The notes beneath the pieces are model-generated. The model ran no database searches, was not told where the DNA came from, and worked only from the letters and a program-made list of their open reading frames with translations. The position numbers were made by a program, and so were the translations under genes. From Roseateles depolymerans (lineage in GTDB: Bacteria; Pseudomonadota; Gammaproteobacteria; Burkholderiales; Burkholderiaceae_C), in the NCBI GenBank assembly GCA_003241055.1, contig QFOD01000013.1, forward strand, positions 62,001-126,000: 64,000 nucleotides of DNA. Direction: 5' to 3'. Of this stretch, positions 8,598-18,253 are shown one piece after another (position 1 is the stretch's first letter; every line of letters starts with the position of its first letter).

Positions 8598-9641
8598 TTA
8601 TGCCTTGCCTTCGTCAGCCTCGTTCAGCAGCGCGATGCCCAGCGAGTCGCGGATCTTGTTCTCGATTTCGCGGGCGATGTCCGGGTTCTCGCGCAGGAAC
8701 TCGCGAGCGTTGTCCTTGCCCTGGCCGATCTTCTCGCCGTTGTAGGCATACCAGGCACCAGACTTCTCGACGATCTTGGCCACCACGCCCATGTCGACGA
8801 TCTCGCCTTCGCGGCTGATGCCTTCGCCATAGAGGATGTCGAACTCAGCCGTCTTGAACGGCGGGCTGACCTTGTTCTTGACGACCTTCACCTTGGTTTC
8901 GGACCCGATGACCTCGTCGCCCTTCTTGATCGAGCCGATGCGGCGGATATCCAGCCGCACGGAGGCATAGAACTTCAGTGCGTTGCCACCCGTGGTGGTT
9001 TCGGGAGAACCGAACATCACGCCGATCTTCATGCGGATCTGGTTGATGAAGATGACGGTGCAGTTGGTCTTCTTGATCGTGGCGGTCAGCTTGCGCAGGG
9101 CCTGGCTCATGAGGCGAGCCTGCAGGCCGGGCAGTTGGTCGCCCATTTCGCCTTCGATTTCGGCCCTGGGCGTGAGCGCCGCGACCGAGTCGACCACGAT
9201 GAGGTCCACCGAGCCCGAGCGCACCAGGGCGTCGACGATCTCGAGCGCCTGCTCGCCGGTGTCGGGCTGGCTGATCAGCAGGTCGGTCAGGTTGACGCCC
9301 AGCTTCTGGGCGTACTGCACGTCCAGCGCATGCTCGGCATCGATGAAGGCGCAGACGCCCTGCAGCTTCTGCATCTCAGCGATGACCTGCAGCGTCAGCG
9401 TGGTCTTGCCGGAGGATTCCGGGCCGTAGATCTCGATGACCCGGCCGCGCGGCAGGCCGCCGACGCCCAGCGCGATGTCCAGGCCCAGCGAGCCGGTGGA
9501 GACGACCTGGATGTCCTCCAGGGCCTCGCCCTCACCCAGCCGCATGATGGAGCCCTTGCCGAACTGCTTTTCGATCTGTGCGAGGGCGGCCTGCAGGGCC
9601 TTGGCTTTTTCAGTGTTCAGGGCTTTGACCGGGGCGTCCAT
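8598..9641 (-). CDS. recA: Recombinase RecA
   Basis: A 347-residue RecA, the strand-exchange ATPase and coprotease for LexA. Walker A is GPESSGKT at residues 73-80; Walker B (LIVVDSVAAL), loop L2 and the C-terminal acidic tail are present. The ATG at 9641 (MDAPVKALN) is chosen because GGAG lies 7 bases before it; a TTG four codons upstream is also in frame but less likely. The gene heads the minus-strand series and has an SOS box 39 bp upstream of the start, so it is damage-inducible. Confidence 0.98.
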   Translation of the reverse strand: MDAPVKALNTEKAKALQAALAQIEKQFGKGSIMRLGEGEALEDIQVVSTGSLGLDIALGVGGLPRGRVIEIYGPESSGKTTLTLQVIAEMQKLQGVCAFIDAEHALDVQYAQKLGVNLTDLLISQPDTGEQALEIVDALVRSGSVDLIVVDSVAALTPRAEIEGEMGDQLPGLQARLMSQALRKLTATIKKTNCTVIFINQIRMKIGVMFGSPETTTGGNALKFYASVRLDIRRIGSIKKGDEVIGSETKVKVVKNKVSPPFKTAEFDILYGEGISREGEIVDMGVVAKIVEKSGAWYAYNGEKIGQGKDNAREFLRENPDIAREIENKIRDSLGIALLNEADEGKA

Positions 9642-9666
9642 GGGAATCTCCAATACGAATGGCTGA

Positions 9667-9697
9667 ATTATGGGGCAATCTGTATGTTTGTACAGTA
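9667..9697 (-). promoter_or_regulatory. LexA (SOS) box and -10 element of recA
   Basis: CTGT-ATGTTTGT-ACAG at 9680-9695 fits the LexA consensus CTGT-N8-ACAG, with the TA flank seen in E. coli-type boxes. On the minus strand a CATAAT -10 (9672-9667) follows, so LexA would cover the -35 region. The box could also affect the divergent response-regulator gene, whose start is about 170 bp away. Confidence 0.9.
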
Positions 9698-9867
9698 GTT
9701 TGTCCGCTGCCCTGTGGAGGAGCGCGGGGCTCGCTACCGGGGCACGGTGTCATGCAGGGAATGCTAGGGCCTGGGTAGCTCATGGCGTGAGCCAGCAACA
9801 ATGCCGCTGCGGCGTCAGGGCTGCCCGCGGCAATCACACATAACATCGGCCGTTGGAGACGAAGACC

Positions 9868-10539
9868 ATGCGCATCCTGATTGCCGAAGACGATCAAGTT
9901 CTGGCCGACGGCCTGTTGCGGGCGCTGCGGGCGTCCGGCTATGCGGTGGATCGCGTGGCCTCCGGCACCGAGGCCGACACGGCCTTGGCGACGCATGAGT
10001 TCGACCTGGTGATCCTGGATCTGGGTCTGCCGCGGCTGCATGGGCTGGAGGTGCTGCGCAAGCTGCGCGCGCGGGGCTCGACCATGCCGGTGCTGATCCT
10101 GACGGCGGCCGACAGCGTCGAGCAGCGGGTCAAGGGCCTGGACCTGGGGGCCGACGACTACATGGCCAAGCCCTTCTCGCTGCAGGAGCTGGAGGCGCGC
10201 GTGCGCGCGTTGACCCGCCGCGGCCTGGGCACGGCCAGCAGCGTCATCAAGCACGGGCCGCTGACCTTCGACGCCACCGGGCGCGTGGCCTATATCAACG
10301 AGCAGATGCTGGAGCTGTCGGCGCGCGAGCTGTCGCTGCTGGAGGTGCTGCTGCAGCGCGCCGGCCGCCTGGTCAGCAAGGATCAACTGGTCGAGCGCCT
10401 GTGCGAGTGGGGCGAAGAGGTCTCGAACAACGCGATCGAGGTCTACATCCACCGGCTGCGCAAGAAGATCGAGCAGGGCCCGATCCGCATCGCGACGGTG
10501 CGAGGCCTGGGCTACTGCCTGGAGAAGATTCCGTCATGA
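9868..10539 (+). CDS. OmpR-family response regulator, TctD/QseB-like
   Basis: A 223-residue two-component regulator. The receiver domain (1-120) has acidic pocket EDD (7-9), phosphoacceptor Asp51 (VILDLGLP) and Lys101 (AKPFS). The C-terminal winged helix (about 125-223) shows LSARELSLLEVLL, SNNAIEVYIHRLRKKI and IRTVRGLGY-type motifs and binds DNA. The ATG at 9868 follows GGAG; a TTG 15 bases upstream is in frame but less likely. The partner kinase gene begins 32 bp downstream. The TctD grouping is a judgement from sequence feel; no tricarboxylate transporter lies beside it. Confidence 0.9.
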   Translation: MRILIAEDDQVLADGLLRALRASGYAVDRVASGTEADTALATHEFDLVILDLGLPRLHGLEVLRKLRARGSTMPVLILTAADSVEQRVKGLDLGADDYMAKPFSLQELEARVRALTRRGLGTASSVIKHGPLTFDATGRVAYINEQMLELSARELSLLEVLLQRAGRLVSKDQLVERLCEWGEEVSNNAIEVYIHRLRKKIEQGPIRIATVRGLGYCLEKIPS

Positions 10540-10571
10540 CCCGCCCCGGGCGGCCGGCCTGAGGAGGCCGG

Positions 10572-12113
10572 GTGGCGCGAGACGGCAGCACGCAGGGGTC
10601 GCTGTTCGGCGAGATCCTTGACTGGATGCTCGCCCCGCTGCTGCTGATCTGGCCGATCAGCGTGGCGCTGACCTGGCTGGTGGCCCAGGGCATCGCGAGC
10701 CGGCCCTATGACCGGGAGCTGGGCGAAATGGCCCGCAACCTGGGGCTGCAGGCGGTGGCGGCCGAAGCGCCGGCCAAGGGGCGCGATCGCTATGCGCTGG
10801 CGCCCGAGGCGGCGGCGCTGCTGCGCGCGGACGCGTCGGACACGGTGTTCTATCAGGTGCGCGGCCCGGGCGGAGAGCTGCTCAGCGGCGACAAGGCCCT
10901 GCCGCAGCCCGGGGCCGACGGCAGCGTCGTGCCCTGGGAGCTGAACTTCCGGGATGACGAGGTGGGCAGCGAGTCGGTGCGCGTCGCCTATCTCTGGGTG
11001 GCGCCGCCCGGCACCGTGGCGGGCAGCCCGGCCGGACAGCGGCTGATGCTGGTGCAGCTGGCGGAGACGCTGGGCAAGCGAGCGAGGCTGACCAACGAGA
11101 TCATCAAGGGCGTCATCCTGCCGCAGTTCGTGATCCTGCCGCTGGCCGTGCTGCTGGTGTGGCTGGCGCTGGCGCGCGGCATCTCGCCGCTCAACGAACT
11201 GCAGCGGCGCATCCGCTCCCGGGAGAGTTCAGACCTGTCCCCCATCGACGAGGCCCGCGTGCCCGACGAGGTGGCGCCGCTGGTGCGGGCGATCAACGAC
11301 CTGCTGGCCCGGCTGGACAAGTCCATGAGCCGGCAGAAACACTTCCTGGCCGATGCGGCGCATCAGCTCAAGACGCCGCTGGCGGGGCTGCGTACTCAGG
11401 CCGAGCTGATCCAGCGCGAGATCGATGCCGGGCGCAGTTCGCCCGACGAGCTCAAGCGCTCGCTGCAGCAGATCGCACGGGCCAGCGAGCGGGCGGCGCA
11501 TACCGTCAACCAGCTGCTGACCATGGCGCGCGCCGAGGACGCCGAACAGGCCCTGCACCGCGAGCCGGTCAGCCTGCCCGGCATCGCGGTGGACACGGTG
11601 CGTGATTTCGTGCCCCGTGCGATGGAGCGCCGCATCGACCTGGGCTACGAGGGCACGGAGCCCGACGCCAGCCGCTTGCGCGTGGCGGGCCAGCCGGTGC
11701 TGATCGGCGAGCTGATCCGCAATCTGGTCGACAACGCGCTGCTCTACACCCCGGCCGGCGGCACGGTGACCGTGCGGGTGGTGGAAGACCCGTTCGGCCA
11801 GGTCGTGGTGCTGCAGGTCGAGGACACCGGCCCGGGCATTGCGCCGGGCGAGCGCGAGAAGGTGTTCCAGCCCTTCTACCGCTCGCTGGGCAGCGGGGTC
11901 GAGGGCTCGGGGCTGGGGCTGGCCATCGTGCGCGAGATCGTGCAGCAGCACGAGGCGGACCTGAGCCTGGACGACACCCGCGTTCGCCGCGCGGTGGGCG
12001 GGGAGTCGCCGGATGGCCAGGGGCCGGGTGCGCGCTTCACGATCCGCTTCCCCGCGGTTGCGAATGCGGGCATCGCGGCCCCGGGCGGCAGCGATTCGGC
12101 CGCCGAGGTCTAG
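10572..12113 (+). CDS. Sensor histidine kinase, TctE-like (two membrane helices)
   Basis: A 513-residue membrane kinase. The first helix is at about 18-39, a periplasmic sensor segment follows (about 45-178), and the second helix is near 180-205, then HAMP and the dimerisation helix with the phosphorylated His264 (ADAAHQLKTPL). The ATPase domain has the N box (NLVDNALLYTPAGG), DTGPGI, and GSGLGLAIV. The start is GTG, supported by AGGAGG 5 bases upstream; no ATG fits. The periplasmic part resembles 2CSK_N domains found in TctE/QseC kinases. The signal is unknown. Confidence 0.9.
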   Translation: MARDGSTQGSLFGEILDWMLAPLLLIWPISVALTWLVAQGIASRPYDRELGEMARNLGLQAVAAEAPAKGRDRYALAPEAAALLRADASDTVFYQVRGPGGELLSGDKALPQPGADGSVVPWELNFRDDEVGSESVRVAYLWVAPPGTVAGSPAGQRLMLVQLAETLGKRARLTNEIIKGVILPQFVILPLAVLLVWLALARGISPLNELQRRIRSRESSDLSPIDEARVPDEVAPLVRAINDLLARLDKSMSRQKHFLADAAHQLKTPLAGLRTQAELIQREIDAGRSSPDELKRSLQQIARASERAAHTVNQLLTMARAEDAEQALHREPVSLPGIAVDTVRDFVPRAMERRIDLGYEGTEPDASRLRVAGQPVLIGELIRNLVDNALLYTPAGGTVTVRVVEDPFGQVVVLQVEDTGPGIAPGEREKVFQPFYRSLGSGVEGSGLGLAIVREIVQQHEADLSLDDTRVRRAVGGESPDGQGPGARFTIRFPAVANAGIAAPGGSDSAAEV

Positions 12114-12125
12114 CGCCTCAGGGCG

Positions 12126-13280
12126 TCAGGTCTTCACCAGCTTCTTGGATCGGGCGATCGACATCAGCAGGCCCAGGCTCAGGCCCAGCGTGACCATGGC
12201 CGTGCCGCCGTAGCTGATGAATGGCAGCGGCACGCCCACCACCGGCAGGATGCCGCTGACCATGCCCATGTTCACGAACACATAGGTGAAGAAGGACAGC
12301 GAGACCGCTCCGGCCATCAGGCGCGTGAACAGCGTGGGGGCGTCCGACGCGATCATCAGCCCGCGCAGGATGATGGCTGAGAAGCCCAGCAACAGCGCCA
12401 GCGCGCCCAGCAGGCCGAACTCCTCGCCGAAGGCCGCGAAGATGAAGTCGGTGGTGCGCTCGGGGATGAACTCCAGGTGAGTCTGCGTGCCCTTCATGAA
12501 GCCCTTGCCGCTCATGCCGCCCGAGCCGATCGCGATCTCGCCCTGGATGATGTGGAAGCCCTTGCCCAGCGGGTCCTTGGTCGGGTCCAGCAGCGTGCAG
12601 ACGCGGTGCTTCTGGTAGTCCTTCAGCAGCACCCACTTCACGTCGGGCTCGCAGATGTGGTCCTCGCTGGCCACCAGCGTGACGATGCCGGCCACGGCCA
12701 GCACCATCACCGGCAGGATGAGCTTCCATGGCAGGCCGGCGAAGAAGATCACGTACAGGCCGGCGCCCAGCACCAGCAGGCCGGTGCCCAGGTCGGGCTG
12801 CTTGGCGATCAGCAGGAAGGGCAGCAGCAGCAGGCCGAAGGCGGCGGCGAAGTCGGGCAGGCGCAGCAGGCCCTCGCGCTTCTGGAACCACCAGGCCAGC
12901 ATCAGCGGCGTGGCCAGCTTGAGCAGCTCCGACGGCTGGATCTGCGTGACGCCTATGCTGAGCCAGCGGGTGGCGCCCTTCTTGGTGACACCGAAGACGG
13001 CCGTGGCGATCAGCAGCACCACGCCCACGCTGTAGAGCGGGATGGCCAGCGCCATCAGCTTCTGCGGCGGCACCTGCGCCACGATGAACATCAGGCCCAG
13101 TGCCAGCACCATGTTGCGGGCGTGGTCCACGAAGCGGGTGCCATGGTCGTAGCCGGCCGAATACATGCAGATCAGGCCCCAGGCGCACATCCACAGCACG
13201 GCGAGCAGCAGCGGCAGGTCGAAGTCGCTGAGCCAGGGCCGCAGCCGCTGCAGCAGCGAGGGTTTGCTGAGGACGGTCAT
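12126..13280 (-). CDS. rodA: Rod-shape peptidoglycan glycosyltransferase RodA
   Basis: A 384-residue SEDS-family membrane enzyme that polymerises lipid II into glycan strands with PBP2 in the elongasome. It has about ten hydrophobic helices and the SEDS signatures: GATRWLSIG with IQPSELLKL, AKQPDLGTGLL, and the C-terminal LPFISYGGTA. The start overlaps the mrdA stop by 4 bases (ATGA); it is the last gene of the mre operon. Confidence 0.95.
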   Translation of the reverse strand: MTVLSKPSLLQRLRPWLSDFDLPLLLAVLWMCAWGLICMYSAGYDHGTRFVDHARNMVLALGLMFIVAQVPPQKLMALAIPLYSVGVVLLIATAVFGVTKKGATRWLSIGVTQIQPSELLKLATPLMLAWWFQKREGLLRLPDFAAAFGLLLLPFLLIAKQPDLGTGLLVLGAGLYVIFFAGLPWKLILPVMVLAVAGIVTLVASEDHICEPDVKWVLLKDYQKHRVCTLLDPTKDPLGKGFHIIQGEIAIGSGGMSGKGFMKGTQTHLEFIPERTTDFIFAAFGEEFGLLGALALLLGFSAIILRGLMIASDAPTLFTRLMAGAVSLSFFTYVFVNMGMVSGILPVVGVPLPFISYGGTAMVTLGLSLGLLMSIARSKKLVKT

Positions 13281-15298
13281 CGCGAGGCTCCTGGGGCCGG
13301 CACCGAGGCCGCTCCGGACGCGGCCGACGCCGGCAGGGCCGCCGAGGCCGGCTGACCCGGCAGGGGTACATCCACCGCACGCCGCGCGGTGCCGATGGGC
13401 GCGGTGGTCAGCCCCTTTTGCGTCTGTGCGATGTCTTCCTCGCTCGGGTACTGGCCGTTGATCAGATAGTCGAACACGCGGCGTGCGATCGGCGCGGCGG
13501 AGGCCGAGCCGAAGCCGGCGTTCTCGACGATCAGCGCCAGCGCCACCACCGGGTGGTCCAGCGGCGCGAAGCCCACGAACAGGGAGTGGTCGCGCTTGCG
13601 CTCGTCCGCCTTGATCTGGCTGTATTTCTCGCCGGCCTTCAAGCCGATCGCCTGCGCCGTGCCGGTCTTGCCGCCGGCCTGGTAGGTGGCGCCCGCGAAG
13701 ACCTGGCGCGCCGTGCCTTCCAGCGTCACGCCATTCATCGCGTTGTGGATGATGGCCACGTCGCTGGGCTTGAGCGGGAGCGGCGGCAGCGCGTCGCTGG
13801 CGATGCGGTGCTGCTGGTGGTGCACCACATCCTCGATCTCGCGCACCAGCCGGGGCTTGAAGCGCAGGCCACCGGTCGCGATGGCCGAGTAGGCGGTGGC
13901 CATCTGAAGCATCGTGAAGTTGTTGTAGCCCTGGCCGATGCCCAGCGAGATGGTCTCGCCCGGGAACCACTTCTGCTGCTCGGGGCGCTTGAACTTCTTC
14001 TTCTTCCAGGTGGTGGAGGGCAGGTCGCCCGTGACCTCGCCCTGCAGGTCGATGTCGGTCTTGCGACCCAGGCCGAAGGGTTCGAGCTGGTCGTGGATCA
14101 GGTCCACGCCCATCTCGTTGGCCAGGCTGTAGAAGTAGACGTTGGACGAGGTGACGATGGCCAGCCGCATGTCCTTGGGGCCGGCGCGATCGCCCTCGGC
14201 GCTGCCGAAGGTGCGGCCGCCGAAGGAGTAGGTCAGGTTGTCCTGGATCACCAGGCTGGGCGAGCGCTTGCCGGTGTTGAGCGCCGCCATGGCCATCAGC
14301 GGCTTGAAGGTCGAGCCCGGCGGATAGGTGCCGCGCAGCGCGCGGTTCAGCAGCGGCTTGTCGATGTCCTCGTTGAGGTCGCGCCAGCTGTCGGCGTCGA
14401 TGCCGTCGACAAACAGATTGGGGTCGAAGCTGGGCTTGGACACGAAGGCCAGCACCTCGCCGTTGCGCGGGTCGATGGCCACCAGCGCGCCGCGGCGCTC
14501 GCCGAACAGCTTCTCCACCAGGCCCTGCAGCTTGATGTCCACCGACAGGTTCAGCGTGTTGCCCGGCGTCGGCGGGCGGTGGTCCAGCCGGCGCACGGCG
14601 CGGCCGCCGGCGCTGGTCTCCACCTGCTCGAAGCCGGTGGTGCCGTGCAGCTCGCGCTCGTAGGCCTGCTCCAGGCCCAGCTTGCCGATGTACTCGGTGC
14701 CGCGGTAGTTGGCCTGGTCTTCCTCGTCCCAGTCCTCCATCTGCTTCTTCTCGGCCTGGTTGACCCGGCCGATGTAGCCCAGCAGGTGGGCGCCGACGTC
14801 ACCCAGCGGATAGCTGCGGAACAGCCGGGCCTTGATCTCGACGCCCGGGAAGCGGTAGCGCTGCACGGTGAAGCGGGCCACCTCCTCGTCCGTCAGCTTG
14901 GTGCGTATCGGCAACGAGTCCGTGTGCTTGGCCTCCTCGAGCAGGCGCTTGAAGCGGCGGCGGTCGCGCGGCTGGATGTCGATGACCTGGCCCAACGCAT
15001 CGATGGTGGCGTCGAGGTCCGTCACCTTCTCCGGGTTGATCTCCAGCGTGTAGGCCGAGTAGTTGCTGGCCAGCACCACGCCGTTGCGGTCCTTGATGAG
15101 GCCGCGATTGGGCACGATGGGCACGACCGCGATGCGGTTGGACTCGGCGCGCTCGGCAAAGCTGTCGTGCTGCATGACCTGCAGCCACACCAGGCGTGCC
15201 ACCAGCAGGCCGAAGCAGAACAGCACGAAGCCGCCCGCCGCGACCACGCGCAGCCGGAAGCGGGCCAGCTCCTGGTGGAGATTCTTCAGGATGACCAC
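13277..15298 (-). CDS. mrdA: Penicillin-binding protein 2 (elongation transpeptidase)
   Basis: A 673-residue class B penicillin-binding protein that cross-links peptidoglycan during cell elongation. One N-terminal helix (about 15-40) anchors it; the pedestal/dimerisation domain follows, then the transpeptidase domain with SxxK (Ser329 and Lys332 in PGSTFKP), SSN (TSSNVYF) and KTG (GGKTGTAQA). The start is GTG at 15298 with GAGG upstream. The Pro/Ala-rich tail of about 35 residues is not conserved. It sits between mreD and rodA. Confidence 0.95.
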   Translation of the reverse strand: MVILKNLHQELARFRLRVVAAGGFVLFCFGLLVARLVWLQVMQHDSFAERAESNRIAVVPIVPNRGLIKDRNGVVLASNYSAYTLEINPEKVTDLDATIDALGQVIDIQPRDRRRFKRLLEEAKHTDSLPIRTKLTDEEVARFTVQRYRFPGVEIKARLFRSYPLGDVGAHLLGYIGRVNQAEKKQMEDWDEEDQANYRGTEYIGKLGLEQAYERELHGTTGFEQVETSAGGRAVRRLDHRPPTPGNTLNLSVDIKLQGLVEKLFGERRGALVAIDPRNGEVLAFVSKPSFDPNLFVDGIDADSWRDLNEDIDKPLLNRALRGTYPPGSTFKPLMAMAALNTGKRSPSLVIQDNLTYSFGGRTFGSAEGDRAGPKDMRLAIVTSSNVYFYSLANEMGVDLIHDQLEPFGLGRKTDIDLQGEVTGDLPSTTWKKKKFKRPEQQKWFPGETISLGIGQGYNNFTMLQMATAYSAIATGGLRFKPRLVREIEDVVHHQQHRIASDALPPLPLKPSDVAIIHNAMNGVTLEGTARQVFAGATYQAGGKTGTAQAIGLKAGEKYSQIKADERKRDHSLFVGFAPLDHPVVALALIVENAGFGSASAAPIARRVFDYLINGQYPSEEDIAQTQKGLTTAPIGTARRAVDVPLPGQPASAALPASAASGAASVPAPGASR

Positions 15299-15310
15299 GG
15301 GCGACCGACC

Positions 15311-15829
15311 TCAGAGCGGGCGATGGGCATCGGGGTCCGGTGCGCGGCGCTGCGGCGCCAGCAGCAGCAGGCTGGCCAGCGGCCACAGCGCGGCCTCCAG
15401 CAGCGGGGCCAGCAACAGGCCCCAGCCGGGCCACATGCCGCCGACGACCATGCGCACCACCAGCGCGATCAGGTGGGCGGCCACGAACAGCGGCAGCACC
15501 TGCACCGCCTGGTTGCCCAGCGAGAACCAGGGCAGGCGCCGGTGCAGCATCACGGCGCCAAAGCTCAGTGCGCTGTAGGCCAGTGCATGCTGGCCGAGCA
15601 GGGCGCCGTCATGAACATCCATCGCCAGGCCGAAGACGAAGGCCCACAGCACGCCGACCCGGCGGGGCTGGTGCACGCCCCAGAACACCAGCACCACGGC
15701 CAGTGCATCCGGCATCCAGGCCAGCCGGCCCAGCGGGATCATGTCGATCACCAGCGCCACGATCAGCGAGAACGCGATGAACCAGGGGTTGGCGGGAAGC
15801 AGCAGCTGGCTGCCGCGCGGCATGATCAT
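15311..15829 (-). CDS. mreD: Rod-shape determining protein MreD
   Basis: A 172-residue inner-membrane protein with five or so hydrophobic helices, including the MreD pattern around PLGRLAWMPDALAVVLVFW and FVFGLAMDVHDGALLGQHALAY. It links MreC to the elongasome. Its start overlaps the mreC stop by 4 bases; a second ATG two codons later is equally possible. Confidence 0.92.
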   Translation of the reverse strand: MIMPRGSQLLLPANPWFIAFSLIVALVIDMIPLGRLAWMPDALAVVLVFWGVHQPRRVGVLWAFVFGLAMDVHDGALLGQHALAYSALSFGAVMLHRRLPWFSLGNQAVQVLPLFVAAHLIALVVRMVVGGMWPGWGLLLAPLLEAALWPLASLLLLAPQRRAPDPDAHRPL

Positions 15830-16812
15830 GGCGCCGCCCCTTCCTTCTTGCGCTCGGTCTTGGCGTCAGCCTTCCTGGCGGCGCGCGCCGCGGCCTTGGC
15901 CTCGACGGCCGAGGCGGCATCAGCCGCAGCGGCCACGGCAGCTTCGCGCTGGGCGGCCTGGTGACGTTCCAGCGGCTGCAGCACCAGCACATGGCGCGCG
16001 CTGTCCGGCGACGCCACGGGTGACAGCCGCACCTGCGCGAAGCTGCTGTCGCTGCGGCGCTCGACGTTCTGGACCCGGGCCACCGGCAGGCCGGGCGGGA
16101 AGACGCCGTCCAGTCCGGAGGTGGTCATCAGGTCGCCGGCCTTGATGTCCGCATTGGCGGCCAGGAAGCGCAGCTCCATGCCCGTGCCATCGGCACGGCC
16201 CTGGGCGGCATTGCGCATCTGGGTGCGGGCATTCAGCACCGGAATGGCGGCGTCCTTGTCGGTCAGCAGCGTGACCTCGGCCGACAGCGGATAGACCCTT
16301 GTCACCTGGCCCAGCACACCAGCGTCGTTGATGACCGGCGAGCCCGCCTGCACGCCCTGGGTCGCGCCGCGGTCGATGACGATGCGGCGGGAGTAGGGGT
16401 CCGGGGCCTCGTACAGCACCTCGGCGGCCACGGAGGCGACGCTGAGCGCCGGCTGCAGGCCCAGCAGCTTGCGCAGCCGGTCGTTCTCCACCTGCAGCGC
16501 TTCGGCGCGCGACAGCCGCTCGGCCTGCGCGCTGAGCTGGCGGCGAGCCAGGTCTTCGGCTTCCATCGCACGCTGCATGCCGCGCAGATAGTCGGCCAGC
16601 ATTTCCCAGGCGTCCACCGGCGTCAGCAGCAGGCGCTGCACCGGGTGCAGCACCAGTGCGAACGCGGCGCGGGCCGGCTGCATCAGGTGAAAGCGCGCAT
16701 CGGCCACCATCAGCAGCAGCGCGAGCGCCGAGCACAGCGCGAGCTTGGTGAGCGCGGACGGCCCCTGGCGAAAGAAGGGCGGCGGCGAGCGATCGAGAGT
16801 GCCAAGGGGCAT
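15826..16812 (-). CDS. mreC: Rod-shape determining protein MreC
   Basis: A 328-residue bitopic protein: a cytoplasmic N-terminus, one membrane helix (about 22-42), a coiled coil (about 70-105) and a periplasmic beta-barrel-like core (VLYEAPDPYSRRIVIDRG, GVLGQVTRVYPLSAEVTLLTD, LMTTSGLDGVFPPGLPVARV). It activates PBP2-RodA. The Ala/Lys-rich tail after about residue 285 looks disordered. It follows mreB after 135 bp and overlaps mreD. Confidence 0.94.
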   Translation of the reverse strand: MPLGTLDRSPPPFFRQGPSALTKLALCSALALLLMVADARFHLMQPARAAFALVLHPVQRLLLTPVDAWEMLADYLRGMQRAMEAEDLARRQLSAQAERLSRAEALQVENDRLRKLLGLQPALSVASVAAEVLYEAPDPYSRRIVIDRGATQGVQAGSPVINDAGVLGQVTRVYPLSAEVTLLTDKDAAIPVLNARTQMRNAAQGRADGTGMELRFLAANADIKAGDLMTTSGLDGVFPPGLPVARVQNVERRSDSSFAQVRLSPVASPDSARHVLVLQPLERHQAAQREAAVAAAADAASAVEAKAAARAARKADAKTERKKEGAAP

Positions 16813-16947
16813 GGCGGCGTGCCCGGGCTAGGAGGTCGTCGGGCCCGCACCTGCGGGCGCAGGGCGGGGAGCGAGGCTCGCGGGGCGCGTTCGGCGCTCC
16901 GGGGTCGCGAGCGTCGCCCAGGGAGGCATGGTCTTGGCGTCTGGCCC

Positions 16948-17991
16948 TTATTCCGACGTGAAGATGGAGCCCAGTCGCTCCATGCGCTCCAGCGCCATGC
17001 CGCAGCCGCGCACCACGCAGGTCAGCGGGTCTTCGGCCACCAGCACCGGCAGGCCGGTTTCCTCGGACAGCAGGCGGTCCAGGTCGCGCAGCAGCGCGCC
17101 ACCGCCGGTCAGCATCATGCCGCGCTCGGCGATGTCGGCGCCCAGCTCGGGCGGCGTCTGCTCCAGCGCGTTCTTCACGGCCGAGACGATCTGGTTCAGC
17201 GGATCGGTCAGGGCTTCCAGGATCTCGTTGGACGAGATCGTGAAGCTGCGCGGCACGCCTTCGGAGAGGTTGCGGCCCTTGACCTCCATCTCCTTGACCT
17301 CGGAGCCGGGGAAGGCCGAACCGATGTTCTTCTTGATGGCTTCGGCCGTGGGCTCGCCGATCAGCATGCCGTAGTTGCGGCGGATGTAGTTGATGATGGC
17401 TTCGTCGAACTTGTCACCGCCGACGCGGACCGAGCCCTTGTAGACCATGCCGCCCAGCGAGATGACGCCCACCTCGGTGGTGCCGCCGCCGATGTCGACG
17501 ACCATGGAGCCAGAGGCCTCGGCCACCGGCAGGCCGGCGCCGATGGCGGCGGCCATGGGTTCCTCGATCAGGTAGACCTCGCTGGCGCCGGCGCCCAGCG
17601 CCGATTCACGGATGGCGCGGCGCTCCACCTGGGTGGAGCCGCAGGGCACGCAGATGATGATCCTCGGCGACGGCTTGAACGTCTTCGAGTCGTGGACCAT
17701 CTTGATGAACTGCTTGAGCATCTGCTCGGTGACCGTGAAGTCGGCGATGACGCCGTCTTTCATCGGGCGGATGGCCTCGATGTTGCCGGGCACCTTGCCC
17801 AGCATGGCCTTGGCCTCGTGGCCGACGGCCTGGATGGTCTTTTTGCCGTTGGGGCCGCCTTCGTGGCGGATGGAGACGACCGAGGGCTCGTCGAGGACGA
17901 TGCCCTTGCCGCGCACGTAGATCAACGTGTTGGCGGTGCCGAGGTCGATGGCGAGGTCGGTGGAGAAGTAACGGCGCAGGGAGGCGAGCAT
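16948..17991 (-). CDS. mreB: Rod-shape determining actin homologue MreB
   Basis: A 347-residue actin-like ATPase that forms membrane filaments guiding cell-wall elongation. The ATP fold motifs are DLGTANTLIYVRGKGI, VPCGSTQVERRAI, VDIGGGTTEVGVISLGG and MLTGGGALLRDLD. The start at MLASLRRYFSTD matches the family; the frame stays open 240 bases further upstream but without homology. The 262-bp divergent gap to gatC must hold promoters for both operons; an ATAATA-type -10 candidate near 18177-18182 is weak. Confidence 0.97.
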   Translation of the reverse strand: MLASLRRYFSTDLAIDLGTANTLIYVRGKGIVLDEPSVVSIRHEGGPNGKKTIQAVGHEAKAMLGKVPGNIEAIRPMKDGVIADFTVTEQMLKQFIKMVHDSKTFKPSPRIIICVPCGSTQVERRAIRESALGAGASEVYLIEEPMAAAIGAGLPVAEASGSMVVDIGGGTTEVGVISLGGMVYKGSVRVGGDKFDEAIINYIRRNYGMLIGEPTAEAIKKNIGSAFPGSEVKEMEVKGRNLSEGVPRSFTISSNEILEALTDPLNQIVSAVKNALEQTPPELGADIAERGMMLTGGGALLRDLDRLLSEETGLPVLVAEDPLTCVVRGCGMALERMERLGSIFTSE

Positions 17992-18253
17992 GGCGGGGGG
18001 CTGGCCACAGTCGGGCTGTGGCCTGGATTCGAGGCTGAGGCCCCGTCCGGAGGACGTGACCCGGGTATGGCTTCCATAAGCAGCGAGGCCGCCGAACCGA
18101 GGGTCCAGGGCTCTGGTGACAGGGGCTCTGCGGAGGCTCGGATCGGGCAGCCTCGAAGGCATGCAAGATGGGCGGCGATAATAACCGATCACCCCTGTTT
18201 TGAGCCTTTCCGGACCCGGTTTTCGGCTCAATCCTTACACCTGAAAACCCTTC

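Noticed and set aside
13418..15964. An 848-codon plus-strand frame opposite mrdA.
   Set aside because: Antisense to a well-supported PBP2 gene; no motif or ribosome site.
17992..18231. An 80-residue N-terminal extension of MreB.
   Set aside because: MreB homology starts at MLASLRRYFS, and the extension has no conserved feature.
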